Part shown: piece after piece, positions 43,927-51,693 of the stretch | Position numbering within the stretch: position 1 is the stretch's first letter | Layout of the letters: every line of letters starts with the position of its first letter | DNA from: Pukyongiella litopenaei | GTDB taxonomy: Bacteria > Pseudomonadota > Alphaproteobacteria > Rhodobacterales > Rhodobacteraceae | NCBI RefSeq assembly: GCF_003008555.2 | Contig: NZ_CP027665.1 | Location: 744,001 to 808,000 of the forward strand | Direction: 5' to 3' | Length of the DNA: 64,000 nucleotides | Notes under the pieces: model-generated | Told to the model about the DNA's origin: nothing | What the model saw: only the letters and a program-made list of their open reading frames with translations | Databases searched by the model: none | Translations under genes and position numbers: made by a program

Positions 43927-45555
43927 TTACTCGGCCGCTTCGGTGAAGGGGCGGAAATTTGCGAAATCCCAGTGGCGGCCGGGGGCGGCCGTGATCAGGG
44001 CCTTGGTATAGTCCTCGCGCGGAGATCCGAGCACCTGCCCCGCGGGTCCGTATTCGACCACCCGGCCGTTCTGCATCACCAGCACGTCGTCGCAGATCTG
44101 CGCGGCCACGCCCAGGTCATGGGTGATGAACAAGATGCCGAGCCCGAGCCGGTCCTGCAGCTCGTCCAGCAGTTTCAGAACCTGCGCCTGAACGCTCACG
44201 TCAAGCGCCGACACGGCCTCGTCGGCGACCAGCACATCCGGGTCCATCGCCAGCGCGCGGGCAATGGCGATGCGCTGGCGCTGACCGCCCGAGAACTGGT
44301 GCGGAAAGCGATCGACGGCACTGGCCGGCAGGCCCACCAGTTCCAGCAGTTCCCGCGCCCGCGCCATCGCCTCTGATTTCGGCGTGCCGAAATTCAGCGG
44401 CCCCTCGATGATCGACTGCCCGATCTCGATGCGCGGGTTGAGCGACCGCATCGGGTCCTGGAACACGATCTGGATGTTCTTGCGCTGCGGTTTCAGGTCC
44501 TTCTGCGACAGCGACGCAATGTCGGTGTCGCTGACCATGATCTGCCCCGAGGTCGGGTCGATCAGGCGCATGATGCAGCGCGCCACGGTGGTCTTGCCCG
44601 AACCGCTTTCGCCGACGATGCCCAACGTGCGCCCCTTGGGCAGGCTGAAACCGACATCGTCCGCCGCCCGGACCTCGCGGCCCCGGGCGAACCAGCCGCC
44701 GCCGCCATAGACCTTGCACAGCCCCCTGGTCTCCAGCACCACGTCCTGCGATGTGGGCGGCCGTTCCGGCCGTGGCACCTGGCTGGGCACCGAGCGCAGC
44801 AGATCGCGGGTATAGTCGGTTTTCGGATGCCGCAGCAGGTTGTCCAGGTCCTGCGCCTCCATCACCTCGCCCAGTTTCAGCACCGTGACCTCGTCGGCGA
44901 TCTCGGAAACCACGCCCATGTCATGGGTGATGAACAGGACCGCCGAGCCCTGTTCCTCGCGCAGTTCGCGGATCAGGCTGAGGATCTGCGCCTGCGTCGT
45001 CACATCCAGCGCCGTCGTCGGTTCATCCGCGATCAGCAGCTGCGGGCGCATCACCAAAGCCATCGCGATCATGATCCGCTGGCGCTGCCCGCCCGACAGC
45101 TGGTGCGGGAAACTGCGATACATCTTGTCCACGTCGGGCAGATGCACCGCCTCCATCATTTCGCGGGCGCGGGCGCGGCGCGCCGATTGCGACATGTTCG
45201 AATGGAACTCCAGCACCTCCTCGATCTGCTGGCCCACCCGCGCGACCGGGTTCAGAGCCGTCATCGGTTCCTGGAAGATCATCGACATCGACGTGGCCCG
45301 CAGGTCGCGCAGCCGCGACGGGCGCGCGCCCAGCAGTTCCTCGCCCTTGAGCCTGATCGAGCCCGCGACCGGTTGCAGCACCGACGGCAACAGCCCCATC
45401 GTGGCCAGCGCCGTGAGCGACTTGCCCGAGCCGCTCTCGCCCACGAGGCACATGGTCTGCCCCGGCTCGATGCTCAGGTCCAGCCCCTTGACCACCTGGA
45501 AATCGGCATTGCCGTTCAGCGCGATCCGCAGGTCGGAAATATCGAGAAGGCTCAT
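43927..45555 (-). CDS. peptide ABC transporter, fused double ATP-binding protein (GsiA/DppD-DppF type)
   Basis: This 542-residue protein is two ATPase domains in tandem. Domain 1 has GESGSGKSLT at about 39, HQLSGGQRQRIMIAMA and LIADEPTTALDV. Domain 2 has GESGSGKTTVARC at about 316, HQFSGGQRQRIAIARAL and VADEAVSALDVS. It replaces the separate DppD and DppF subunits of the other peptide importer in this window. The Walker B of domain 2 reads ADEAVSALD, with Ala where Pro is usual, also common in this group. It overlaps the upstream permease by 4 bases. Confidence 0.92.
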   Translation of the reverse strand: MSLLDISDLRIALNGNADFQVVKGLDLSIEPGQTMCLVGESGSGKSLTALATMGLLPSVLQPVAGSIRLKGEELLGARPSRLRDLRATSMSMIFQEPMTALNPVARVGQQIEEVLEFHSNMSQSARRARAREMMEAVHLPDVDKMYRSFPHQLSGGQRQRIMIAMALVMRPQLLIADEPTTALDVTTQAQILSLIRELREEQGSAVLFITHDMGVVSEIADEVTVLKLGEVMEAQDLDNLLRHPKTDYTRDLLRSVPSQVPRPERPPTSQDVVLETRGLCKVYGGGGWFARGREVRAADDVGFSLPKGRTLGIVGESGSGKTTVARCIMRLIDPTSGQIMVSDTDIASLSQKDLKPQRKNIQIVFQDPMRSLNPRIEIGQSIIEGPLNFGTPKSEAMARARELLELVGLPASAVDRFPHQFSGGQRQRIAIARALAMDPDVLVADEAVSALDVSVQAQVLKLLDELQDRLGLGILFITHDLGVAAQICDDVLVMQNGRVVEYGPAGQVLGSPREDYTKALITAAPGRHWDFANFRPFTEAAE

Positions 45556-46442
45556 CTGTCGATCCCCCGTTTTGCCATGCGCGGATCGAGCGCGTCGCGC
45601 ACCGCATCCCCCACCAGGTTGATCGTCAGGATGGTGACCGACACCACCAGTCCGGGCCAGAGCACGATGCCGGGGTTGATCTGGAAATAGATCCGCCCCT
45701 CGGCCATGATGTTGCCCCAGCTCGGCGTCTCGGGGTTGATGCCGGCGCCGAGGAAACTCAGGATGGCCTCGGTCAGGATGGCGCTGGCGCAGATATAGGT
45801 GCCCTGGATGATCAGCGGGGCGATGGTGTTGGGCAGCAGGTGCCGCTGCATGATCCGCCAGGTCGGGGTTCCCGCCGCGATCGCCGCCTCGACATAGGGT
45901 TCTTCCCGCGCCGACAGCACCAGCGACCGGACCAGCCGGACCACACGCGGCACTTCGGGAATGGTGATCGCCACGAGAACCGTCCACAGGCTGGCCCCCC
46001 ACAGCGACACGATGGCAATCGCCAGCAGGATGCTGGGGATCGCCATCATCCCGTCCACCATGCGCATCAGTATCGCGTCGAGCCAGCGCAGGTAGCCCGC
46101 CACCAGGCCCAGGAACAGTCCCACCAGGACCGCGAAGATCGCCGCGGCAACGCCTACCACGAGCGAGACGCGCCCGCCGTAGACGATGCGCGAAAACAGG
46201 TCGCGCCCATAGGCATCGGTGCCCAGCCAGTAATCGGCGCTTGGCGGCTTCAGGCGCACCGCCGGCGCCAGCCGCACCGGGTCATGCGGCGCGACCAGGG
46301 GCGCCAGGATGGCCGACAGCACGATCAGCGCGAGGATCACCGTCGCGCCGGTCACGATCGGCCCGGACAGCACGATTTCCCGCGTTCTGGCCAGCGCCGA
46401 CACGCGGCCCGGTGCGGCGGCGGGAACAGTTTGATCGGTCAT
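45552..46442 (-). CDS. peptide ABC transporter permease, DppC type
   Basis: This 296-residue permease has the DppC segment GTDAYGRDLFSRIVYGGRVS near residue 74, six hydrophobic helices and the coupling motif EAAIAAGTPTWRIMQRHLLP at about 190. The gene overlaps the other permease and the ATPase gene by 4 bases each. Confidence 0.91.
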   Translation of the reverse strand: MTDQTVPAAAPGRVSALARTREIVLSGPIVTGATVILALIVLSAILAPLVAPHDPVRLAPAVRLKPPSADYWLGTDAYGRDLFSRIVYGGRVSLVVGVAAAIFAVLVGLFLGLVAGYLRWLDAILMRMVDGMMAIPSILLAIAIVSLWGASLWTVLVAITIPEVPRVVRLVRSLVLSAREEPYVEAAIAAGTPTWRIMQRHLLPNTIAPLIIQGTYICASAILTEAILSFLGAGINPETPSWGNIMAEGRIYFQINPGIVLWPGLVVSVTILTINLVGDAVRDALDPRMAKRGIDR

Positions 46443-47383
46443 GCGTAGCGGATCCTCGGGTCAAGCAGCACATAGGCGATGTCGATCAGCAGGTTGATCA
46501 CGACATAGATGAGAGAGGCGAGCAGGATCACCGCCTGGATCACCGGATAGTCCCGGCTCAGAACCGCATCGACGGTCAGGCGGCCCAGGCCCGGCAGGTT
46601 GAACACCGATTCGGTGACCACCACGCCGGAGATGATCAGCGCAAAACCGATCCCGATCACGGTGATGATCGGCACCGAGCAGTTGCGCAGGGCGTGGCGC
46701 ATCAGGACCTTGTGCTCGGGCAACCCCTTGGCCCGTGCCGTCCGCACATAGTCGTCGCCCAGGATCTCCAGCATCGAGGTGCGGGTGATCCGCGCGATCA
46801 GCGCGATGTAGAGCAGGGTCAGCGTGAAGGTCGGCAGCGCGATCCGGTGCAGGAACGGTCCCAGACCGTCGCCGATGGACTTGAACCCCTGCACAGGGAA
46901 CCAGCCGAGCTGCATCGCGAAGAGCGAAATCATCAGGTAGCCGATCACGAAGACCGGGATCGAGAAGCCCAGCACCGACAGCAGCATCACGAAACGGTCG
47001 ATCAGCGTGCCCTGTTTCCACGCAGCGATGACCCCCAGCGGCACCGCGATCACCACCGACAGGATGATCGTGGTCAGCGCGAGGCTGATGGTCGGTTCCA
47101 TCCGGTCCGCGATCAGGTCCAGCACCGGCTTGCCCGACAGCACGGAGGTGCCGAAATCGCCGCGCAGCAGGTCGCCGATCCAGGTGACGAACTGCACCAG
47201 CAGCGGTTCGTTCAGACCCAGCGAGGTCCGGATCGCGTCGAGCTGCTCGGGCGTCGCCGTATCCCCGGCGATGATCGCCGCCGGATCGCCGGGTGTCAGC
47301 CGCAGCAGCAGAAAGACGAACAGGGCGACGAACCCCATCACGGGGATCGCTGCCAGCACGCGTTTCAGGATGTAGAAGACCAT
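46439..47383 (-). CDS. peptide ABC transporter permease, DppB type
   Basis: This 314-residue permease has an N-terminal helix (ILKRVLAAIPVMGFVALFVF), a periplasmic loop and the coupling region RTARAKGLPEHKVLMRHALR at about 214. It is separated from its binding-protein gene by a terminator-like hairpin. It forms the channel with the DppC-type subunit. Confidence 0.91.
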   Translation of the reverse strand: MVFYILKRVLAAIPVMGFVALFVFLLLRLTPGDPAAIIAGDTATPEQLDAIRTSLGLNEPLLVQFVTWIGDLLRGDFGTSVLSGKPVLDLIADRMEPTISLALTTIILSVVIAVPLGVIAAWKQGTLIDRFVMLLSVLGFSIPVFVIGYLMISLFAMQLGWFPVQGFKSIGDGLGPFLHRIALPTFTLTLLYIALIARITRTSMLEILGDDYVRTARAKGLPEHKVLMRHALRNCSVPIITVIGIGFALIISGVVVTESVFNLPGLGRLTVDAVLSRDYPVIQAVILLASLIYVVINLLIDIAYVLLDPRIRYA

Positions 47384-47421
47384 CGGCCAGACCTTTCCGG
47401 GTGTGAAACCTCAGCGTCGGA

Positions 47422-47457
47422 AAACCCGGCCCCGCAGGTGGCCGCGGGACCGGGTTT
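47422..47457 (-). terminator. terminator-like hairpin between binding-protein and permease genes
   Basis: AAACCCGGCCCCGC pairs with GCGGGACCGGGTTT (13 of 14 positions complementary, 8-base loop), starting 5 bases after the binding-protein stop. On the transcribed strand the stem ends in TTTT. It is probably a partial intrinsic terminator that keeps the binding protein in excess. Confidence 0.65.
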
Positions 47458-47461
47458 CATG

Positions 47462-49084
47462 TCAGTTCTTGGAAATGTTCCAGAACAGCGGCGCGGGCGC
47501 ATCCAGCACGCCGTCCAGGCTGTTGGACCACGCGGACGGCACGAAATACTGGCCGATCGGTGCATAGATGCCCTCTTCGTAGGCCAGTTTCTGGATTTCC
47601 TCGGCGAGCTTTTTCTGCTCGTCCAGCGAGGTCGCGGTGGCATAGGCGATCCGCAGTTCCTCGATCTTCGGGATATCGGGCCAGCCGAACCAGCCGCCTT
47701 CGGGGCCCTTGCCGTTGACCATGTTGTTGACCAGCGGGTTGAACACGTCGGCCCCGACCCAGTTGGTCATGAACATGTGCCAGCCGCCTTCGGCGATCGG
47801 CGCCTGGCTCGCGCGGCGACCGACCAGCGTTTGCCAGTCCATCGCCTGCAGGTCGACGGTAAAGCCCGCGTCCCGCATCGCCTGGGCAACCACGACAGGC
47901 TGCGTGCGCAGGGTGCCCACATCGGTCGGGTGCATGATGACGATGGGCGTGCCGTCATAGCCGGCCTCTTTCAGCAGCGCCTTGGCCTGGTCCATGCCGT
48001 TGCCCTCGACCAGCGTTTCGGACCCGGCATCGCTGGCCAGCGGGGTGCCGCAGACGAACATCGCGCCGCACAGGTTGTAGAGATCGGGATTGCCCACCAG
48101 CGCGTCGAGCACGTCCTGTTGCCTGACCGAGGCGATGGCCGCCTTGCGGATGCGCGCGTCGTCCATCGGCGCGTTCAGCGCGTTGGGCCGCATGATCGTC
48201 TGATAACCGAGCGCGTTCAGGTTCCTGACCGTGACATCCGGGTTGGCGTCCAGGATCGGCAGCAGGTCGGATGGCGGGCTTTCCCAGTAATCGATCTCGC
48301 CGGCCTGCAACGCGTTCAGCGCGGTCTGGTCGTCGGGCATCACCACCCATTCGACGCGGTCGACCTTGACCACCTTGCCGCCGGCGGCAAAGCTCGCCGG
48401 TTCGTCGCGCGGCACATAATCCTCGTTCTTCTCGTAGACCGCGATCACGCCGGGCTGGTATTCATCCGCCACCCATTTGAACGGGCCCGATCCGATCTGT
48501 TCGGGGATCGCCTCGGTCGAAGGCGTCTCGGCCAGGCGTTTGGGCATGATGAACGGCACGTTCGACGACGGCTTGGCCAGGCTGTCGATCACCAGGCCAT
48601 AGGGTTCCTTCAACTGGATGACGAACGTGTTGGGCGCGTCACCCTGCGCCATGCTCTCGACGAAATCCATCAGCACCTGACCCATGCCGTCGCGTTCGCC
48701 CCAGCGTTTGATCGAGGCCGCGACATCTTCGCCGGTGACATCGGCCCCGTCGTGGAACTTCAGCCCGCCGCGCAGGGTAAAGGTGTAGGTCAGCCCGTCA
48801 TCCGACACCTCGTGCGACTCGACCATCTGCGGCTGCGGCACGAAATCGGCATCCAGCGCGTAGAGCGTGTCAAAGATCATGTAGCCGTGGTTGCGGCTCA
48901 TGTAGGCGGTGGTCAGGATCGGGTCGAGAACACGCAGGTCCGAGTGCTTCACCGCCCGCAGCGTCTGCGCGTCGACGGCCCCCGTTGCCATTGCCAGCCC
49001 GGCCAGCGTGGCGCCGAACAGGGTCGTGCGCAGCAGGCCGCGCAGCCCCCTGGGCGCGGGATCGAATGTGGTCATGTCAGTCAT
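47462..49084 (-). CDS. peptide ABC transporter substrate-binding protein (SBP_bac_5 family)
   Basis: This 540-residue periplasmic protein has an N-terminal export signal (LLRTTLFGATLAGLAMATGAV, ending near ADAQT at about residue 40), the family pattern YTFTLRGGLKFHDGADVTGEDV, IGSGPFKWVADEYQPG and MDDARIRKAAIASV. AGGAG lies seven bases before the ATG at 49084. It heads the second peptide importer operon, which ends in two M20 hydrolases. The M81 peptidase gene lies 59 bases upstream on the same strand. Confidence 0.91.
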   Translation of the reverse strand: MTDMTTFDPAPRGLRGLLRTTLFGATLAGLAMATGAVDAQTLRAVKHSDLRVLDPILTTAYMSRNHGYMIFDTLYALDADFVPQPQMVESHEVSDDGLTYTFTLRGGLKFHDGADVTGEDVAASIKRWGERDGMGQVLMDFVESMAQGDAPNTFVIQLKEPYGLVIDSLAKPSSNVPFIMPKRLAETPSTEAIPEQIGSGPFKWVADEYQPGVIAVYEKNEDYVPRDEPASFAAGGKVVKVDRVEWVVMPDDQTALNALQAGEIDYWESPPSDLLPILDANPDVTVRNLNALGYQTIMRPNALNAPMDDARIRKAAIASVRQQDVLDALVGNPDLYNLCGAMFVCGTPLASDAGSETLVEGNGMDQAKALLKEAGYDGTPIVIMHPTDVGTLRTQPVVVAQAMRDAGFTVDLQAMDWQTLVGRRASQAPIAEGGWHMFMTNWVGADVFNPLVNNMVNGKGPEGGWFGWPDIPKIEELRIAYATATSLDEQKKLAEEIQKLAYEEGIYAPIGQYFVPSAWSNSLDGVLDAPAPLFWNISKN

Positions 49085-49143
49085 GGGATACTCCTGTTGG
49101 TTGAAGTCGTTGCGCCGGGCTTTGCCGCCCTTGTCGCCTGAAA

Positions 49144-50718
49144 CTATGTTATGGCCTCCTCCCTTTTCCTTTCGGACCGCGCCGGTTCGAATGCCCGGCC
49201 CAGCGGCTCCAGCCGGATACCGGGCGCGAGATTGGTGAATGGCAGGCTGGCCGGGCTCACCGGCATCGGGCCCGGCGCGATACAGGTCAGGATGGTTTCG
49301 GCGATCGGGTCGAAATCGGCCCGGAAATGCACCGAGCTCTTGTTGACGAGGATCGCCTGTTGCTCGGGTTCGATGCCGACGAAACGATACATCTCGCGGT
49401 CTGCCATCTGCGCCTTGTTACTGGTCACGACCACGCGAACCCCGCCGATCCGCAGACAGGCGGACGGCCCCATGTCCAGCGGCGCTCCGCCGTAGAACGG
49501 CCCGGTCGCGACCAGCCGGCCATCCGACAGTTTTTCGACCATGAACCGGCCCTGAAAGGGCGCGTCCCCGGAGATGCCCGAAAACCCGCCCAGCGCGATG
49601 TCGATCTCGACCCCTTCACCGGCGTCATGCGCGGCGGCGGCGGCGGCGGGGTCGACCATGTTTCCCAGCGCGGCCCGCTGCGCGTTCTGGCGCACCAGCG
49701 CACGCAACATGCCGGTGGTGTTGGAATCGCCGCCCGCACCGGGATTGTCCTGCGTGTCCGCGATCACCACCGGGCGGGTCGCGGTCGCGGCGATGCGCAT
49801 CGCCTCGATCACACCCGCATCCGGGTCATGGGATGTGCCGGCAAAGGCCGGCTCGGCGTCCAGCACGGCCTGTTCGATGGCATCCGCCGCTCCATCGGCG
49901 GCGGCCGCGGTATCGCCATAGCAGATCACCGTCGGCCCGCAGCCCGGAAAATCCGCTGCCGGAAACCCGAAGAAGAAAGAGGTGCTGGCCACCGGGCCGG
50001 ATTCTGGGCCGAATTCTGGGCCAGTTTCCGGGCCGGTTTCCAGGCCGGCCACGAGATCATAGAGCCCCCGTGCCGGCTCGGCCCGCGTGCTTTGCCAGGC
50101 AATCGGGATCAGGAACGGCAACCGCCGGAACGCCTTGGCAAACGGGGCGCCGCGCGCCATCAGCGCCTGCAACTGCCGCGCCGCGCGATGGCCGGTCTCG
50201 GCCATGTCCACATGCGGATAGGTGCGAAAGCCCACCACCACATCGGCCGCATCCACCATCTGCTGCGTGATGTTGCCATGCAGGTCCAGCGCTGCGGCGA
50301 TCGGCACGTCCGGCCCCACCGCCGCGCGCAGGTCAGCCAGCAACCGGCCCTCGCCGTCATCCTCGTGCTCGGCCACCATCGCGCCATGCAGGTCCAGGAA
50401 TATCCCGTCCAGGTGGCCCGCGCCCGCAATGCCCGAAATTATCTCGGCGGTGATGCTTTCATAGGCATCCTGGCACACATGCGCGGACGGGATCGCCCCG
50501 GCCCAGAGGATCGGGACCATGTCCCAGCCGGCCGATTCGCCAAACTCCACCGCGCCGCCGATCCCCAGATTGATGTCGCGCCCGCGTTCGATCACCGCGC
50601 GCCCGCGGGATATGGGCATGTATCCTCCGCCCTGAACGAAATCGGCCATGCGTGCCCTGGTCGGTGCAAAAGTGTTGGTTTCATGCAGGAAACCGGCAAG
50701 CGCCACGCGCCTTGGCAT
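49144..50718 (-). CDS. M81-family metallopeptidase (microcystinase MlrC-like)
   Basis: This 524-residue protein begins MPRRVALAGFLHETNTFAPT, the MlrC N-terminus, with FLDLHGAMVAEHEDDGEGR (about 107-125), ALDLHGNIT and ADTQDNPGAGGDSNTTG, which supply the expected zinc His/Asp ligands. MlrC-type enzymes cleave linearised cyclic peptides such as microcystin and other N-modified peptides or amides in the cytoplasm. A variable TGPETGPEFGPESGP stretch near residue 230 is encoded by 12-base tandem repeats. The start follows the family N-terminus. The gene is divergent from iclR across a palindromic promoter. Confidence 0.9.
   Translation of the reverse strand: MPRRVALAGFLHETNTFAPTRARMADFVQGGGYMPISRGRAVIERGRDINLGIGGAVEFGESAGWDMVPILWAGAIPSAHVCQDAYESITAEIISGIAGAGHLDGIFLDLHGAMVAEHEDDGEGRLLADLRAAVGPDVPIAAALDLHGNITQQMVDAADVVVGFRTYPHVDMAETGHRAARQLQALMARGAPFAKAFRRLPFLIPIAWQSTRAEPARGLYDLVAGLETGPETGPEFGPESGPVASTSFFFGFPAADFPGCGPTVICYGDTAAAADGAADAIEQAVLDAEPAFAGTSHDPDAGVIEAMRIAATATRPVVIADTQDNPGAGGDSNTTGMLRALVRQNAQRAALGNMVDPAAAAAAHDAGEGVEIDIALGGFSGISGDAPFQGRFMVEKLSDGRLVATGPFYGGAPLDMGPSACLRIGGVRVVVTSNKAQMADREMYRFVGIEPEQQAILVNKSSVHFRADFDPIAETILTCIAPGPMPVSPASLPFTNLAPGIRLEPLGRAFEPARSERKREEAIT
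49994..50041 (-). repeat. 12-base tandem repeat inside the M81 peptidase gene
   Basis: Four imperfect copies of a GGGCC(G/A)(G/A)(T/A)TT(C)(T/C)-like 12-mer give the repeating tetrapeptide (E/F/S)(T/E)GP in the protein. The unit is a multiple of three, so copy-number change would lengthen or shorten a linker without frameshift. Confidence 0.8.
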
Positions 50719-50772
50719 TGTTTTCCCCCAGATGCGGCACCGGTATCGGCACCATGCCCCTCGTCGCCGCAA

Positions 50773-50791
50773 TGTATTGCAAGGCAATACA
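50773..50791. promoter_or_regulatory. probable IclR operator, TGTATTGC-AAG-GCAATACA
   Basis: A perfect 8-base-arm inverted repeat with a 3-base centre lies between the divergent M81 peptidase and iclR genes, 55 bases upstream of the peptidase start and 71 bases upstream of iclR. IclR-family dimers often bind short-spaced dyads of this kind. Assignment is by position and symmetry. Confidence 0.6.
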
Positions 50792-50861
50792 GCTGCATCG
50801 TATAGAAATCGTAGGGCATCACATGACCATAGGTCAATGCAACACCGAACAGGAGAAACGG

Positions 50862-51674
50862 ATGTTCAGGAACACGACCCGGTCGGAACCGGGCAAACGT
50901 ATCCCGACCGCCGAGGATCGTGCCGAGCCCCTGTTTGTCCAGTCCGTCGAACGGGCCATGGCGGTGCTGTCGGCCTTTCACCACGCCGATGGCCCGCTGA
51001 CCCTGACCGAGATCACCACCCATGCCGGGCTCGACCGCAGCGCGACGCAGCGGATGGTGCATACCCTGCGGGCGCTCAACTACATCCGGCGTGACGCGGG
51101 CGGGCACGGATTCGTGCCCGGCGTGCGCATCCTCGATCACACGCTCGACTATCTCCGGCTGCACCCGCTGGTCCGGCAGGCCACGCCGGTTCTGCAGGAA
51201 CTGCGCACTTCGGTCCGCGAACGGGTCGACCTGTCGCTGGTCGACGATACCCGCATGATCTATGCCGTTCGCCTGCAGACCAAGCGCCAGACCTTCAATG
51301 CCTCGCTGCTCGGTCACAGCGTGCCGGCCTTCTGCACCTCGGGCGGCTGGGCGATGCTGTCACGCCTGCCCGAAGCCGACGCCCGCGACATCATCGAACG
51401 TTCCGACCGCCGCCCGTTTACGCCGCACACCCTGACCGATCCCGACGAGATCATGCAGGCGGTCGGCGAGACCCGCCGCAACGGCTATGCGCTCGCGCTC
51501 AACCAGTTGCTGAGCGGCGAGATCGCGCTCGGATTTCCGGTGCTCGACAACCATGGCAGGCCGGTGGCGGCGATCCACATCGCCGGATCGCTCTCTGAAT
51601 GGACCCCCGGGGACTATGTCGCCCGGTTCGCGCCGCTTGGCCAGCAGACCGCCCGCGCGCTCAGCAAATACTGA
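50862..51674 (+). CDS. IclR-family transcriptional regulator
   Basis: This 270-residue protein has the IclR N-terminal winged helix-turn-helix (SVERAMAVLSAFHHADGPLT then EITTHAGLDRSATQRMVHTL) and a C-terminal GAF-like effector domain ending FPVLDNHGRPVAAIHIAG. The ATG at 50862 is chosen for AGGAG six bases upstream; an ATG at 50823 is in frame. It is co-directional with the acylase gene 19 bases later and divergent from the M81/peptide-transporter operon, so it probably controls both. Confidence 0.92.
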   Translation: MFRNTTRSEPGKRIPTAEDRAEPLFVQSVERAMAVLSAFHHADGPLTLTEITTHAGLDRSATQRMVHTLRALNYIRRDAGGHGFVPGVRILDHTLDYLRLHPLVRQATPVLQELRTSVRERVDLSLVDDTRMIYAVRLQTKRQTFNASLLGHSVPAFCTSGGWAMLSRLPEADARDIIERSDRRPFTPHTLTDPDEIMQAVGETRRNGYALALNQLLSGEIALGFPVLDNHGRPVAAIHIAGSLSEWTPGDYVARFAPLGQQTARALSKY

Positions 51675-51693
51675 CCCGTCACAGGAGACCCCG

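Noticed and set aside
46241-49141. A 966-codon plus-strand frame over the peptide transporter genes
   Set aside because: It runs across three well-supported minus-strand transporter genes and has no domain; long stop-free shadows are common at this GC content.
49994-50041. A CRISPR-like array
   Set aside because: The units are 12 bases with no spacers and lie in frame in a peptidase gene.
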